From: Anaeromyces robustus
Taxonomy: Eukaryota > Neocallimastigomycota > Neocallimastigomycetes > Neocallimastigales > Neocallimastigaceae
Direction: 5' to 3'
Assembly: GCA_002104895.1 (NCBI GenBank)
Contig: MCFG01000661.1
Coordinates: 1-17,666, forward strand
DNA: 17,666 bases
This document shows positions 1 to 8,102 of the stretch, one piece after another (position 1 is the stretch's first letter; the number at the start of each line of letters is the position of its first letter). Made by a program: the position numbers and the translations under genes. The notes under the pieces were generated by a model, which ran no database searches, had not been told where the DNA came from, and saw only the letters and a program-made list of their open reading frames with translations.

Positions 1-250
1 TTATTAAATAATAAAGTTTAGTTAGTTAGATAGTCCGTAAATAAATAGAAATTAAATATAAATAAATTAGTATAATATATAATAAATATAATTATGAAAA
101 AATATAAAAATACTTCAAAATTTCTTAAATTTTGAAAGGTGTAATTGTTATTAAAAATTAAAATAAAATTTTAATTATTTAAATATTAACAAAACATTTT
201 TTTAACAAAACAAATTTTTTATTTTCGTTATTTTTATTTTCTTATTTTAG
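1..250. other. AT-rich non-coding stretch, nothing recognised
   Basis: I see only A/T-rich sequence here, without an open frame, RNA gene or strong repeat. It ends at the TGTCGTGTT motif pair that begins at 251. Confidence 0.5.
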
Positions 251-271
251 TGTCGTGTTATTTGTCGTGTT
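251..271. repeat. Left member of an inverted TGTCGTGTT motif pair
   Basis: TGTCGTGTT occurs twice (251-259 and 263-271), three bases apart. The same motif appears twice in inverted orientation 2.8 kb away, as AACGCGACA (3024-3032, one mismatch) and AACACGACA (3040-3048). C/G-containing 9-mers are scarce in this DNA, so the doubled inverted pair is unlikely to be random. No target-site duplication is evident outside the pairs, so calling them element ends is inference. Confidence 0.4.
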
Positions 272-289
272 ATTGTAATCTATTTCTTG

Positions 290-997
290 TTACTCCTTTA
301 CAGATTCTTCTTTTTTTAATTTATGAATTAATTTATAAAAAGTTGGTTTATTTTGAAATAATAATTTTAAATATTTGTTAAATGACTCTGTAGCATTATT
401 TGTTATATGCTCTATACCATTATAATAATTCCAATATTTGATATCATATCCCTGTAAATAAGTATCATAAAAATATTCTAAAAAATCTAAGTATTGATTA
501 TAATTGTTTTCTTGACATTCCCTTTTAATTTTATTGTATATATCAAATATATAATCCGGATTTATAAATGGAAAGTTTGAAATAGCTTTATAATACATGT
601 ATATATATTTATTATCTTCTATTTCTTTATAACATAATTTATTTTTATTAATTTCAAGTGATCGTTTATAATGCCATACACAATATCTAATGTTTATATT
701 AGGAAAGGTTTTCTTAATTGCATTAGATATTGCTTTTTCAAAATCACAATGGAAATACTTTGGAGTAATAATAATATTATTGTTATATTTTTTTAAATTT
801 TTATTTATTTCTTCAAATAATGTTTCATATGTCGTTTGTTTTTTATTATTTAACATCGAAAATGATGTAGTGTAAAAACTATTTAATTCTGGAACATATG
901 CTCTTGTTATAAACACTTGATAACTAAATATTGGTGCGATATAAAAAGTTCCATCAGCAAAAATATTTTCATTGTATTTAATAAATGTAACAATGTA
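290..997 (-). pseudogene. MULE transposase fragment (DDE core only), 5'-truncated
   Basis: This is a remnant of a Mutator-like element transposase closely related to the intact copy at 5769-7217. The frame is open from a TAA at 998-1000 down to the stop at 290. It covers the catalytic core: FADGTF (first Asp), FHCDFEKA (second Asp, about 75 residues on), the C-x2-H motif in CVWHYKR, and NNATESFN (third acidic residue). The FLYWCH zinc finger and about 180 N-terminal residues are missing, and the C-terminus diverges after the KPTFYKLI region and stops about 75 residues early. An annotated start near 916 would be a GTG inside the domain and is not real. Homology on the upstream side ends just before a GC-rich tRNA-like island. 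It is probably non-functional. Confidence 0.8.
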
Positions 998-1030
998 TTA
1001 CTATTAGCTAAATACATTGAAAGAGTTATT

Positions 1031-1113
1031 CCTACCGGGGGTTCCCCGACTGACGTAGTCGTCAGGTTGTTGGACTCTGACCTACCTGTCATGAGTTCGA
1101 CTCCGGGTATCAC
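1031..1113 (+). other. tRNA-derived, Pol III promoter-like GC island (possible SINE head)
   Basis: This is a compact GC-rich island in very AT-rich DNA. A box-A-like TAGTCGTCAGG (1056-1066, one deviation from the TRGYNNANNNG consensus) is followed 39 bp later by GTTCGACTC (1095-1103), which fits the box B consensus GWTCRANNC exactly. The middle contains GGACTCTGACC, which looks like an anticodon arm. Several short hairpins can form: CGGGG-GTT-CCCCG, CTGACG-TAGT-CGTCAG, CAGGT/ACCTG and GAGT-TCG-ACTC. A proper cloverleaf is not possible, because the acceptor and T stems do not pair, so this is not a working tRNA. A tRNA-derived SINE head or decayed tRNA is the best reading. Confidence 0.4.
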
Positions 1114-1119
1114 CTTCAG

Positions 1120-1166
1120 TTATGGATCAAAATATAACTATTTATTAGTTATATTTTGATCCATAA
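1120..1166. repeat. Perfect 20-bp stem hairpin
   Basis: Two perfectly complementary 20-nt arms (1120-1139 and 1147-1166) flank a 7-nt loop, immediately downstream of the tRNA-like island. A short T run follows (about 1178-1182). It could fold in RNA as the 3' structure of a Pol III transcript, or extrude as a cruciform in DNA. Confidence 0.85.
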
Positions 1167-1210
1167 GTCTTCCACTCTTTTTCTTCACAAACCATGAAAT
1201 CAACCAATCG

Positions 1211-1233
1211 TTATGAGTGAATTTCACTCATAA
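1211..1233. repeat. Perfect 11-bp palindrome with 1-nt centre
   Basis: TTATGAGTGAA at 1211-1221 and its exact complement at 1223-1233 surround a single T. The function is unknown. Confidence 0.8.
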
Positions 1234-3513
1234 AGTATTGTTTATGTATATTTCTAACTTATAAATATATATTCTTGTAATTTCATGTAAAATTAATCTC
1301 TAGAATTAGTATTAAGATTAAAATAAATATTAATAATAAATAAAATTGTTATTAAAACTCATTAATCTTATAACATAAAAAGTATAATTAGTATTGTGTT
1401 AACCTAAGTCGTTAGCGTTGTTACAATATTTATTAATTTAATTTGATAAATTAAATTTTATTATATCTTTCTAGAAGAAGTTAAGTTAATTTGGTTGTAA
1501 ATTTTTGGTAACTTGTTAAATTGATCTTTAATGAATTTTAGGTTATTTTTGATTTAACCTAAAAATCAATCATTATAATTAATTATTATTTATTAATTTA
1601 ATTATTTATCACAATGTTACGGTTCATAAAATTAATAAATGGATTATAACAAACAAAATATTTAAAAACACTTCAAGATTTGTTAATTAAAATTTTTATT
1701 TAGTTTAAAGTTATTTTATTTATTAAGTTTTTAATATTAAGAATTATTAAAGATCAATAAAAAATAAAAGATTAAGGATTAATTGATAATGATCATAATT
1801 CAAAAATTATTTTAAAAATTACACGTATTTATATTTTTTTTTACAAGTTAAAATTTGTTAAGCCTATCCTAACATTTTCTAACTAATTTAAAATATAATT
1901 ACTAAGTAAAACTAAAATAAATTGAATATAAATTGTTAATAAAATTATTAGTTAATTATTATAAATATTTATTATATAATAATTAATTACTATCTATTTA
2001 TTATTATTATAATTATTAATATATTTAAGAGAATATTTTAGAATTTTAACAGAAAATTTACTAAACTATTACTAATAGAATTGTAAAAGAAATTATTTTA
2101 AATTGATTTTAAATTGTTAATATAATTATTATTTTATTATTATAAATAATAATTATATATTATTTAATTATTTATTATTTATTATTATTATAAAATTAAT
2201 ATAAGTAACTGAAAATTTATAACATATTTTTGTGGTGGTTTAGTTAAGTATTATTAATAAAATTCTGTAAAAGTAGTTTTATATTGTTAATATAAATTTT
2301 TATAATCAATTGAATTAAAAATAATTTTCATTAATATAATATAGTATAAAATAATTGTAATTAAAATATATTTTAGTGCATAATTTTAGTTAATTTGGGG
2401 TGTAATTTGGTAGGGACTATTACTAATTATTGTATGGCAAGGAAGTTGGTTATGTTTAAAGGTAATTGTAATTAGTAATTTTTGGCTAATTTTTAGTATT
2501 GAATTGAATGAAAATTATTTTATTTTATAATTAATATTTATAATATATTGATTAATAATAATATAATTGATTTAATTATTTATTATAATTGACTTTAATA
2601 AATATATTTTGATATTGATAATAAAATTCATATTAATAATTTTTATAAGTGATATTAATAAAAAGTGGCTGATTAATAATAATTTATAATTTTTATAATT
2701 TTTATTTATTGATATTAATAATTTTTGTTTTGATATTAATAATAAAATATTTTGTATTAATAATAATATATATATTTAATTGATATTAATAATTTTTATA
2801 TTGATTTTTAGTAATAATATATTGAATTTTTATATTAATAATATAATTTAATATTAATAAATTTTATATTGTAATATATTTTGGAAATTTCAATTTAACA
2901 TAGAATGTAGGAAAGTTCTACAAGCCACAAAGAATTTAGTAATCTTAATGAAATTAAGATTAATTGTTCATTCTTTATCAACATGATACTGATATTTATT
3001 TTGTATCTTTAATATATTTTAGGAACGCGACAGTTGGGGAACACGACAATATAATATTTTCATAATAAGATATTTATTTTATGTTTTAATAGACTATTTA
3101 TTTATTTAAAAATAATTAATTACATTTAAATTATAATTATAAATAAAATATATTTATTCCAATAATTAAATATAATATTAATTCTATTTAAAACATGTTT
3201 ATAATGACAATAATAACTATTTCTGAAAATTAATATTGAAAACCTTGTGTTGAAAATAATAATTCTTTTAAATTATAAAATATTGATAATAAAATTCTTC
3301 TAAAAATTCTTTTATACTTATCTGGAGCAATTCCCTAACTCAGGAAAAGTCCTCGTTTAATTTTATTATTATTATTTTTCTTTTATATCTATATTTTAAT
3401 TATTTATCCAATCATTTACATATTATTATCCAATAATATGATTGAATATTTATTTATAGAACCATATACTCATTCTTTATATAACTATCTTGTATCATAC
3501 AATTTCAATAAAC
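1234..3513. other. Long AT-rich non-coding region with scattered hairpins
   Basis: No coding region or RNA gene could be recognised across about 2.3 kb of AT-rich sequence. Visible structure includes a 10-bp hairpin at 1536-1545/1555-1564 (TTTTAGGTTA), an 11-bp inverted repeat at 2419-2429/2469-2479 (ATTACTAATTA), and a 9-bp hairpin with a 3-nt loop at 2941-2961 (AATCTTAAT) nested inside AAAGAAT/ATTCTTT. An inverted AACGCGACA/AACACGACA pair lies at 3024-3048. It could be eroded LTR or intergenic sequence; I found nothing to decide between them. Confidence 0.5.
3024..3048. repeat. Right member of the inverted TGTCGTGTT motif pair
   Basis: AACGCGACA (3024-3032) and AACACGACA (3040-3048) are the reverse complements of TGTCGCGTT and TGTCGTGTT, mirroring the doubled motif at 251-271. 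They lie in a locally GC-rich patch. Confidence 0.4.
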
Positions 3514-3585
3514 GCCTGTTTGGCTTAGTGGTAGAGCGTCGCTCTTGTAAAGCGAAGGTCGGTGGTTCGATTCCGTCAATAGGCA
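3514..3585 (+). tRNA. tRNA-Thr (anticodon TGT)
   Basis: This 72-nt gene folds into a normal cloverleaf. The acceptor GCCTGTT pairs with AATAGGC (one G-T pair). The D stem is GCTT/GAGC. The anticodon stem TCGCT/AGCGA is perfect around the loop CTTGTAA, giving anticodon TGT, which reads ACA (Thr). The variable loop is AGGTC. The T arm is GGTGG-TTCGATT-CCGTC with internal box B GGTTCGATTCC, and the discriminator base is A. No intron is present and CCA is not encoded. A T5 Pol III terminator follows. It is the only host housekeeping gene evident here. A Gypsy fragment starts about 35 bp downstream. Confidence 0.95.
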
Positions 3586-3589
3586 ATTC

Positions 3590-3594
3590 TTTTT
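3590..3594 (+). terminator. Pol III T5 terminator of tRNA-Thr
   Basis: A run of five T residues starts 5 nt after the discriminator base, as expected for RNA polymerase III termination. Confidence 0.75.
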
Positions 3595-3619
3595 ACTGAA
3601 ATATAATAAAAAATATTAC

Positions 3620-4266
3620 AGTATTTTTTTTATATAATTTATAAGATTTTAATTCAATTGGTTTTTCTGTAGTAGTGATAATTGAATGCAGATCAAGTTT
3701 AGTTTTGGACAACTGAGATAAGGATGTAGCTAAACATTTCTTATAAAACTTTAAAAGCTTTTCAAATTTAGGTTTTACTTTATCTGGAATAACTTTTAAT
3801 ATGTCTTCAGTAGTTAAAAATTCTTTCTTTCGTAATTATAATAGTATTCATAATAGGGGTGGAATTAGAAATATCATTTTTAGTTATTATTTCAGTAATC
3901 TTTTTTGGACCTTTCTTTGTCTTTTGACAAACGCAATCGTCATCAGAATCAATGAAGAGTCTATACTTCTTTTGTATACCTTTTCCGAAAATTATATCGA
4001 AATATGGAATTTCATAATCAATAATATAAAAATCTTCAATTAATGTACAAGTATTTTTAAGTAGCAAGAAATTTTGTTGACACCATAGTTCCGTTGGCAA
4101 TTGTAATACTTTGTTCTTCATTGTTTTATAAATTTATTGAGACCACTTGTAGTTATTATATTAATATTTGCACCAGTATCATAAAGAATTCTTAAGTATT
4201 TCCATTCTATTTCTCCTACTATTAAGAGAACATTAGAACTAGTAAAAGAACATACGACCTTTTCAG
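3620..4266 (-). pseudogene. Gypsy pol fragment: aspartic protease to pre-RT linker, frameshifted
   Basis: This is a decayed Ty3/Gypsy pol segment. Reading on the minus strand from about 4266, one frame gives the retropepsin active site LYDTGANINIITTSG (DTGA near 4175). That frame ends at a TGA near 4120, and homology resumes in another frame from 4121, including YFDIIFGKGIQKKY, which resembles the second conserved protease motif. A second shift near 3820 leads into a pre-RT linker reading LDLHSIITTTEKPIELKSY, a typical Gypsy region just before RT. RT itself is absent. At least two frameshifts make it non-functional. It points away from the RNase H fragment that begins at about 4267 on the other strand and toward the nearby tRNA-Thr. 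Confidence 0.75.
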
Positions 4267-4830
4267 TATAAAAAATTCATCAAGAATTTCGCTAAACACA
4301 TGGAACCTCTTCGGAAGCTTCTCAAGAAAGACAATCCTTTCATTTAGGACAATGAAACAGATTGTGCCTTTAACAAATTGAAAGATGCGTTTAATACTGA
4401 TGAAGTTCTTATATTTCCGGATCCCGATAAAGAATTTATCATGGAAAGCGATGCAAGCGATTTTGCGATTGCTATGTTTTATCGCAAAAAAGCGATAAAG
4501 ATAATTTACTTCACCCAGTAGCCTTCCATTCCAGGTCTCTGAATAAAACAGAAATGAATTATACCATATATGACAAGGAATTACTTGCTATTATCACTGC
4601 TTTTGAGGTTTGGAGGCATCATCTTGAAGGTGCCAGATTCTCTGTTCAAGTCCTTACCGACCACAAGAATCTCCTATACTTCAAAAAAGCCTCAGCACTT
4701 ATCAACAGAAAATTCACTGGATCTTATACCTTCCAAGTTTGATTTCAGAATAGCCTATAGACCTGGTGCTAAAGGGGTAAACCTGATGCACTTTCTAGAA
4801 GACCGGGCAGTAAAGTGGCCTATCCGGTAG
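4267..4830 (+). pseudogene. Gypsy RT-thumb/RNase H fragment, multiply frameshifted
   Basis: Plus-strand remnant of a Ty3/Gypsy polymerase. It begins within the RT connection region (MEPLRKLLKKDNPF, then FNKLKDAF), followed by the RNase H start MESDASDFAIAMFY (catalytic Asp context), KELLAIITAFEVWRHHLEG, and VQVLTDHKNLLYF (third acidic position, TDH). A degraded RPGAKGVN tail ends near 4830. The homology jumps between frames at least twice (near 4500-4550 and near 4700), and in-frame stops interrupt it. Codon use is visibly less AT-rich than in the MULE next door. The integrase is missing. It abuts the minus-strand protease fragment, so the pair is a rearranged or nested remnant. Confidence 0.85.
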
Positions 4831-4888
4831 GGTCTGTAAAATTATTTACACAAAGATAAATAATTAAGTAAAAGATTAGTTTTTAACC

Positions 4889-4897
4889 AAGTCAGAA
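4889..4897. repeat. Target-site duplication, left copy (AAGTCAGAA)
   Basis: The identical 9-bp direct repeat AAGTCAGAA recurs at 8009-8017, immediately outside the two terminal inverted repeats of the MULE. Nine base pairs is the usual duplication length for Mutator-like elements. Confidence 0.9.
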
Positions 4898-4918
4898 GGG
4901 GGTGTCCCATTTCGCCAA
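4898..4918. repeat. MULE left terminal inverted repeat
   Basis: Contains CCCATTTCGCCAA, which is exactly complementary to the right terminus. The outer bases GGGGGTGT differ from the other end at four positions. Confidence 0.9.
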
Positions 4919-4998
4919 GTCACATTTTTTTTTGTGGCTAAATAAAACTATGTATGTTTGATGGATTTATGAATATATTATAATGTGGCGTATAAATA

Positions 4999-5430
4999 AT
5001 AAAATAAAATAAAATAAAATAAAATAAAATAAAATAAAATAAAATAAAATAATAAAAATAAAATAAATGATATTTCATAAATAAAATAATAAAAATAAAA
5101 TAAATGATATTTCATAAATAAAATAATAAAAATAAAATAAATGATATTTCATAAATAAAATAATAAAAATAAAATAAATGATATTTCATAAATAAAATAA
5201 TAAAAATAAAATAAATGATATTTCATAAATAAAATAATAAAAATAAAATAAATGATATTTCATAAATAAAATAATAAAAATAAAATAAATGATATTTCAT
5301 AAATAAAATAATAAAATTAAATTAAATAAAATAAAATAGATGATATTTCATAAATAAAATAATAAAATTAAATTAAATAAAATGAAATAAATGTTATTTC
5401 ATTAATAAAATAATAAAATAATAAAATAAT
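4999..5430. repeat. Tandem arrays: AAAAT pentamers, then a 37-bp minisatellite
   Basis: A run of AAAAT/AATAA pentamers (about 4999-5050) passes into a regular 37-bp repeat. The ATGATATTTCAT core recurs at 5067, 5104, 5141, 5178, 5215, 5252 and 5289. Two longer 51-bp variant units follow (cores at 5340 and 5391), carrying a 14-bp A/T insertion. The array lies in the left subterminal region of the MULE. It may simply be a minisatellite, or it may be a set of transposase binding sites. Confidence 0.9.
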
Positions 5431-5442
5431 ATTATTAAAACA

Positions 5443-5556
5443 TAAATTTTTAAAATAAAATTATATTGATCATATTTATTTAGTAATTTCTCTTTTATTT
5501 TTTAATTATTAATTAATAATTTTAATATTTAAATCATCTCAACAATCTAACCATAA
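5443..5556. repeat. Downstream duplicate of the transposase 3' end
   Basis: This block repeats 5688-5816 with few differences (mainly a shorter T run). It includes the reverse complement of the last dozen or so transposase codons (LDCLDDLNIKIIN), so the 3' end of the gene plus its flank has been duplicated. AATAAAAT repeats fill the gap (5557-5687). Confidence 0.8.
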
Positions 5557-5687
5557 TAAAATAATAAAATAATAAAATTATAAAATAATAATAGAATAAT
5601 ATAATAATAAAATAATAAAATAATAAAATAATAAAATAATAAAATAATAAAATAATAAAATAATATTAATTATTTTTAATAAAATAA

Positions 5688-5731
5688 TAAATTTTTAAAA
5701 TAAAACTCTATTGATCATATTTATTTGGTTA

Positions 5732-5765
<34 letters not shown>

Positions 5766-5816
5766 TTATTAATTAATAATTTTAATATTTAAATCATCTA
5801 AACAATCTAACCATAA
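5688..5816. repeat. Second copy of the 3'-end duplication, with a T26 run
   Basis: Direct repeat of 5443-5556, overlapping the final codons and stop of the transposase. Here the T run is expanded to 26 nt (5738-5763), which reads as poly-A just after the stop codon on the coding strand. Confidence 0.8.
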
Positions 5817-7217
5817 ATTAATTATTTTTTTTTTATCAATTTCATTTTTTCTTTTTTCCAGGATTTCCATATTTTTGTAATATTTAACTATAGCATTAAT
5901 TTCATCGGTTCTTATTAGTTTCTTTGGCTTTTTTTCCCAATATCCTGCAATTCTCCTTTGGTAGTCAATATTAGATAAGAACTCTTGTTTTTGTAATACA
6001 TATATTAATTTAAAAAAAGTAGGTTTTTTTGAAAAAATACTTTTTAATTGATTATTATAAGATTCTGAAGCATTGTTTGTAATATGTTTTATATTATTAT
6101 AGTAATTCCAATACTTAATATTATAATCAATTAAATATGTATATTTAAAATATTCTAAAAATTCTAAAAATTCTAAAAATTGAACATAATTATGTTCTTT
6201 ACACTTGCTTTTAATTCTATTATAAATATCGTATATATAATCTGGATTTATGAATGGAAAATTTGAAATATGTTTATAATCATTATTTAAATCATTGTTA
6301 CTTATTACTTCTTTAGAGCATAATTTATTAAATTTATTTTTTAATGCTCTTTTGTAGTGCCAAATACAATATTTGATATTTATATTTGGAAATACTTTTT
6401 CGGCGGCATTTGATATCGCCTTCTCAAAATCACAATGAAAATACTTTGGAGTAATTTCATTATTACTGTTATATTTAATAGCATTTTTTTTTAGTTCCTC
6501 TAATAATATTTCATAATTTATTTGTTCTTTATTTTTTATAACAGAAAAAGAAGTGGTATAAAAACTATTTAATTCTTCAATATACGTTCTTGTTATGAAT
6601 ACTTGTTGAGCTATTGCAGGTGCAGTGTAAAAAGTCCCATCTGCAAATATGTCTTCATATTTTGAAAACAATTCTGCTTGGAATGGAGATTGAAAAATTA
6701 TAAGATTATCATTTTTGAATATTTTAAATTCTTTACCCTCTTTTGTTTTATAATATTCTGATACATCGGGAATTTCATCAAATGATTTTAAATCAGGAAG
6801 TAAATTTTTACTTATATTATTTCTTGCTATTGAAGATTTAATTGTTTTATATTGACAACATTGAGATCCCATTTCAGGTGAAATTTCATCATATAAACGT
6901 TTTGGTTTTATATCAAAAGGAACTGAACTTCTTCTAATTTCATATTTAATTTTATGTTTTACTAATGATGTAGTTGCTTCATATTTTTTTTCAAGATGAT
7001 TATGTGAGCTATCATACTTTAATATTTCATATTTATCATTTAAAATAATGAATGATTTGCACCTATTCATTGTTTTATATTCAGTACATTTATATATTTT
7101 TAAATTGTCTTTTCTTTTAGATGAAAGATTAAATTTATACTTTTTGTTTATAATAATTTGTTCATTCCCTCTATTAGTTTCGCTTATCTCAATTTCTATA
7201 TTTTCTTCCATTTTCAA
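5769..7217 (-). CDS. MULE transposase, FLYWCH zinc finger + DDE domain, 482 aa
   Basis: Intact ATG-started frame of a Mutator-like transposase. Residues about 26-75 form a FLYWCH/WRKY-GCM-type zinc finger (YKC at C44, RC at C53, then H72 and H74 in SHNHL), expected to bind the terminal repeats. The MULE transposase core spans about 185-395. The first catalytic Asp lies in FADGTF (D193), the second in FHCDFEKA (D263), the conserved C-x2-H is in CIWHYKR (C284/H287), and the acidic third residue is in NNASESYN (E385). The C-terminal 90 residues are basic and probably helical. The enzyme would cut and paste DNA bearing matching TIRs. The start is chosen as the first ATG, 10 residues before the conserved region. 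The length is within the usual range for compact fungal MULEs, and all catalytic residues are present, so it may be active. Confidence 0.93.
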   Translation of the reverse strand: MKMEENIEIEISETNRGNEQIIINKKYKFNLSSKRKDNLKIYKCTEYKTMNRCKSFIILNDKYEILKYDSSHNHLEKKYEATTSLVKHKIKYEIRRSSVPFDIKPKRLYDEISPEMGSQCCQYKTIKSSIARNNISKNLLPDLKSFDEIPDVSEYYKTKEGKEFKIFKNDNLIIFQSPFQAELFSKYEDIFADGTFYTAPAIAQQVFITRTYIEELNSFYTTSFSVIKNKEQINYEILLEELKKNAIKYNSNNEITPKYFHCDFEKAISNAAEKVFPNINIKYCIWHYKRALKNKFNKLCSKEVISNNDLNNDYKHISNFPFINPDYIYDIYNRIKSKCKEHNYVQFLEFLEFLEYFKYTYLIDYNIKYWNYYNNIKHITNNASESYNNQLKSIFSKKPTFFKLIYVLQKQEFLSNIDYQRRIAGYWEKKPKKLIRTDEINAIVKYYKNMEILEKRKNEIDKKKIINLWLDCLDDLNIKIIN

Positions 7218-7987
7218 TAAAAGTTTTTAAATATATATGATTAAATGTTTTAATATTATCAATTTCAATAAATATAATTAATTATTTATTTTCAATTAAT
7301 ATTGATTTAATTATTCAAGCTTAATATTATTTTAATTCTTTTATATTTAATATTCAAATATTAAAATTCTTATTTTATTATTATCTTTATTATAATTTTT
7401 TTATTATTATTTATATATTAATTATTATTATTATTATTATTATTTATTATTTTTATTATCATAATAATAATATTATAATTATAATTATTGATAGTATTTT
7501 TGTAACACTGCAAAAATTTATATTATCAAATTTAATTTTTATTTATTTATTTATTTAAATAATTTAATTTAATAGCTATGTATCACCAAATCCCATTTCA
7601 CCAAGTGGCATATTTATTATTAATAATTTATTATTTTATTATTATTTATTATTTATTTCTATTATTTATTATTTATTTTTATTATTTATTATTTATTATT
7701 TATTTCTATTATTTATTATTTATTTCTATTATTTATTATTGATATAGATATCTATATATGAAAAAATTCTTTATAATTATATTTATTTTAACATTTATTT
7801 ATTATTTATTCATTAAAATAATTTATGGTAGTATAAACCATGTGAAAATTATATCTGGTTACATTCAAAAAAAATTAATTATAAAAAATAAAAATAAAAA
7901 GTTGAATGTGGCTTATTATTTAAAATAAAATAATTACATTTTTAATATGGCGTATTTATTAAGAAATGTAAATTTTTGTATTTTAAT
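7218..7987. other. MULE 5' non-coding region
   Basis: AT-rich leader and right subterminal region of the MULE. No second gene is visible. It contains TTATTA microsatellite runs, a roughly 20-bp periodic repeat (about 7620-7740), a perfect 16-bp palindrome ATATAGATATCTATAT (7742-7757), an internal TIR-like copy (7591-7611), and subterminal motifs at 7916-7926 and 7955-7965. The transposase promoter must lie here, but TATA-like strings are too common to single one out. Confidence 0.6.
7591..7611. repeat. Internal copy of the MULE terminal repeat
   Basis: TCCCATTTCACCAAGT plus flank matches the left TIR (4905-4925) at about 18 of 21 positions and in the same orientation. Together with the right TIR it frames a segment of about 420 bp (7591-8008), which could be a nested miniature element. 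Confidence 0.65.
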
Positions 7988-8008
7988 TTGGCGAAATGGG
8001 TCACATTC
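7988..8008. repeat. MULE right terminal inverted repeat
   Basis: Contains TTGGCGAAATGGG, the exact complement of the inner 13 bases of the left end, and is followed directly by AAGTCAGAA. Confidence 0.9.
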
Positions 8009-8017
8009 AAGTCAGAA
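8009..8017. repeat. Target-site duplication, right copy (AAGTCAGAA)
   Basis: Identical to 4889-4897. Removing the MULE and one copy would restore the pre-insertion site. Confidence 0.9.
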
Positions 8018-8102
8018 AATTAATTAATGATGGTTAGAATTTCTAATATAAAAATTAAATTAGGCAGTGAATTAATTAATAATTATTATTTAATGATATT
8101 AC

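Larger units (their letters stand above)
4898..8008 (-). mobile_element. Complete Mutator-like DNA transposon (MULE), 3,111 bp
   Basis: The ends are 21-bp terminal inverted repeats (4898-4918 and 7988-8008; 17 of 21 match, with the innermost 13 bases CCCATTTCGCCAA identical). They are bracketed by a perfect 9-bp target duplication, AAGTCAGAA. Inside is an intact transposase on the minus strand. The subterminal regions carry the motif TGTGGCKTAT (4984-4993 and 7917-7926; diverged ATATGGCGTAT at 7955-7965) and a large tandem array on the left. The intact ORF and identical target duplication suggest a recent, possibly still mobile, insertion. It separates the Gypsy RNase H fragment on the left from the Rep pseudogene on the right. 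Confidence 0.9.

Noticed and set aside
907-1113. Minus-strand 68-codon frame through the GC island
   Set aside because: Crosses the boundary of the transposase fragment in another frame; a chance frame in the less AT-rich island.
1031-1113. Functional tRNA (Gln-like anticodon loop)
   Set aside because: Acceptor and T stems do not pair and the anticodon stem is imperfect; kept only as a tRNA-derived element.
917-1159. Plus-strand open frame over the MULE fragment end and the tRNA-like island
   Set aside because: It spans unrelated blocks (transposase antisense, GC island, hairpin) and has no domain-like pattern.
3801-4043. Plus-strand frame opposite the protease fragment
   Set aside because: Antisense of sequence with clear Gypsy pol homology.
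4999-5430. CRISPR-like array
   Set aside because: Units are contiguous with no unique spacers; this is a minisatellite in a eukaryotic transposon.
7048-7230. Plus-strand frame opposite the transposase N-terminus
   Set aside because: Antisense shadow of the zinc-finger region.
8094-8102. TGATATTAC next to the Rep pseudogene break as an origin nonamer
   Set aside because: Differs from NANTATTAC at a fixed position, has no stem, and TATTA strings are frequent here.
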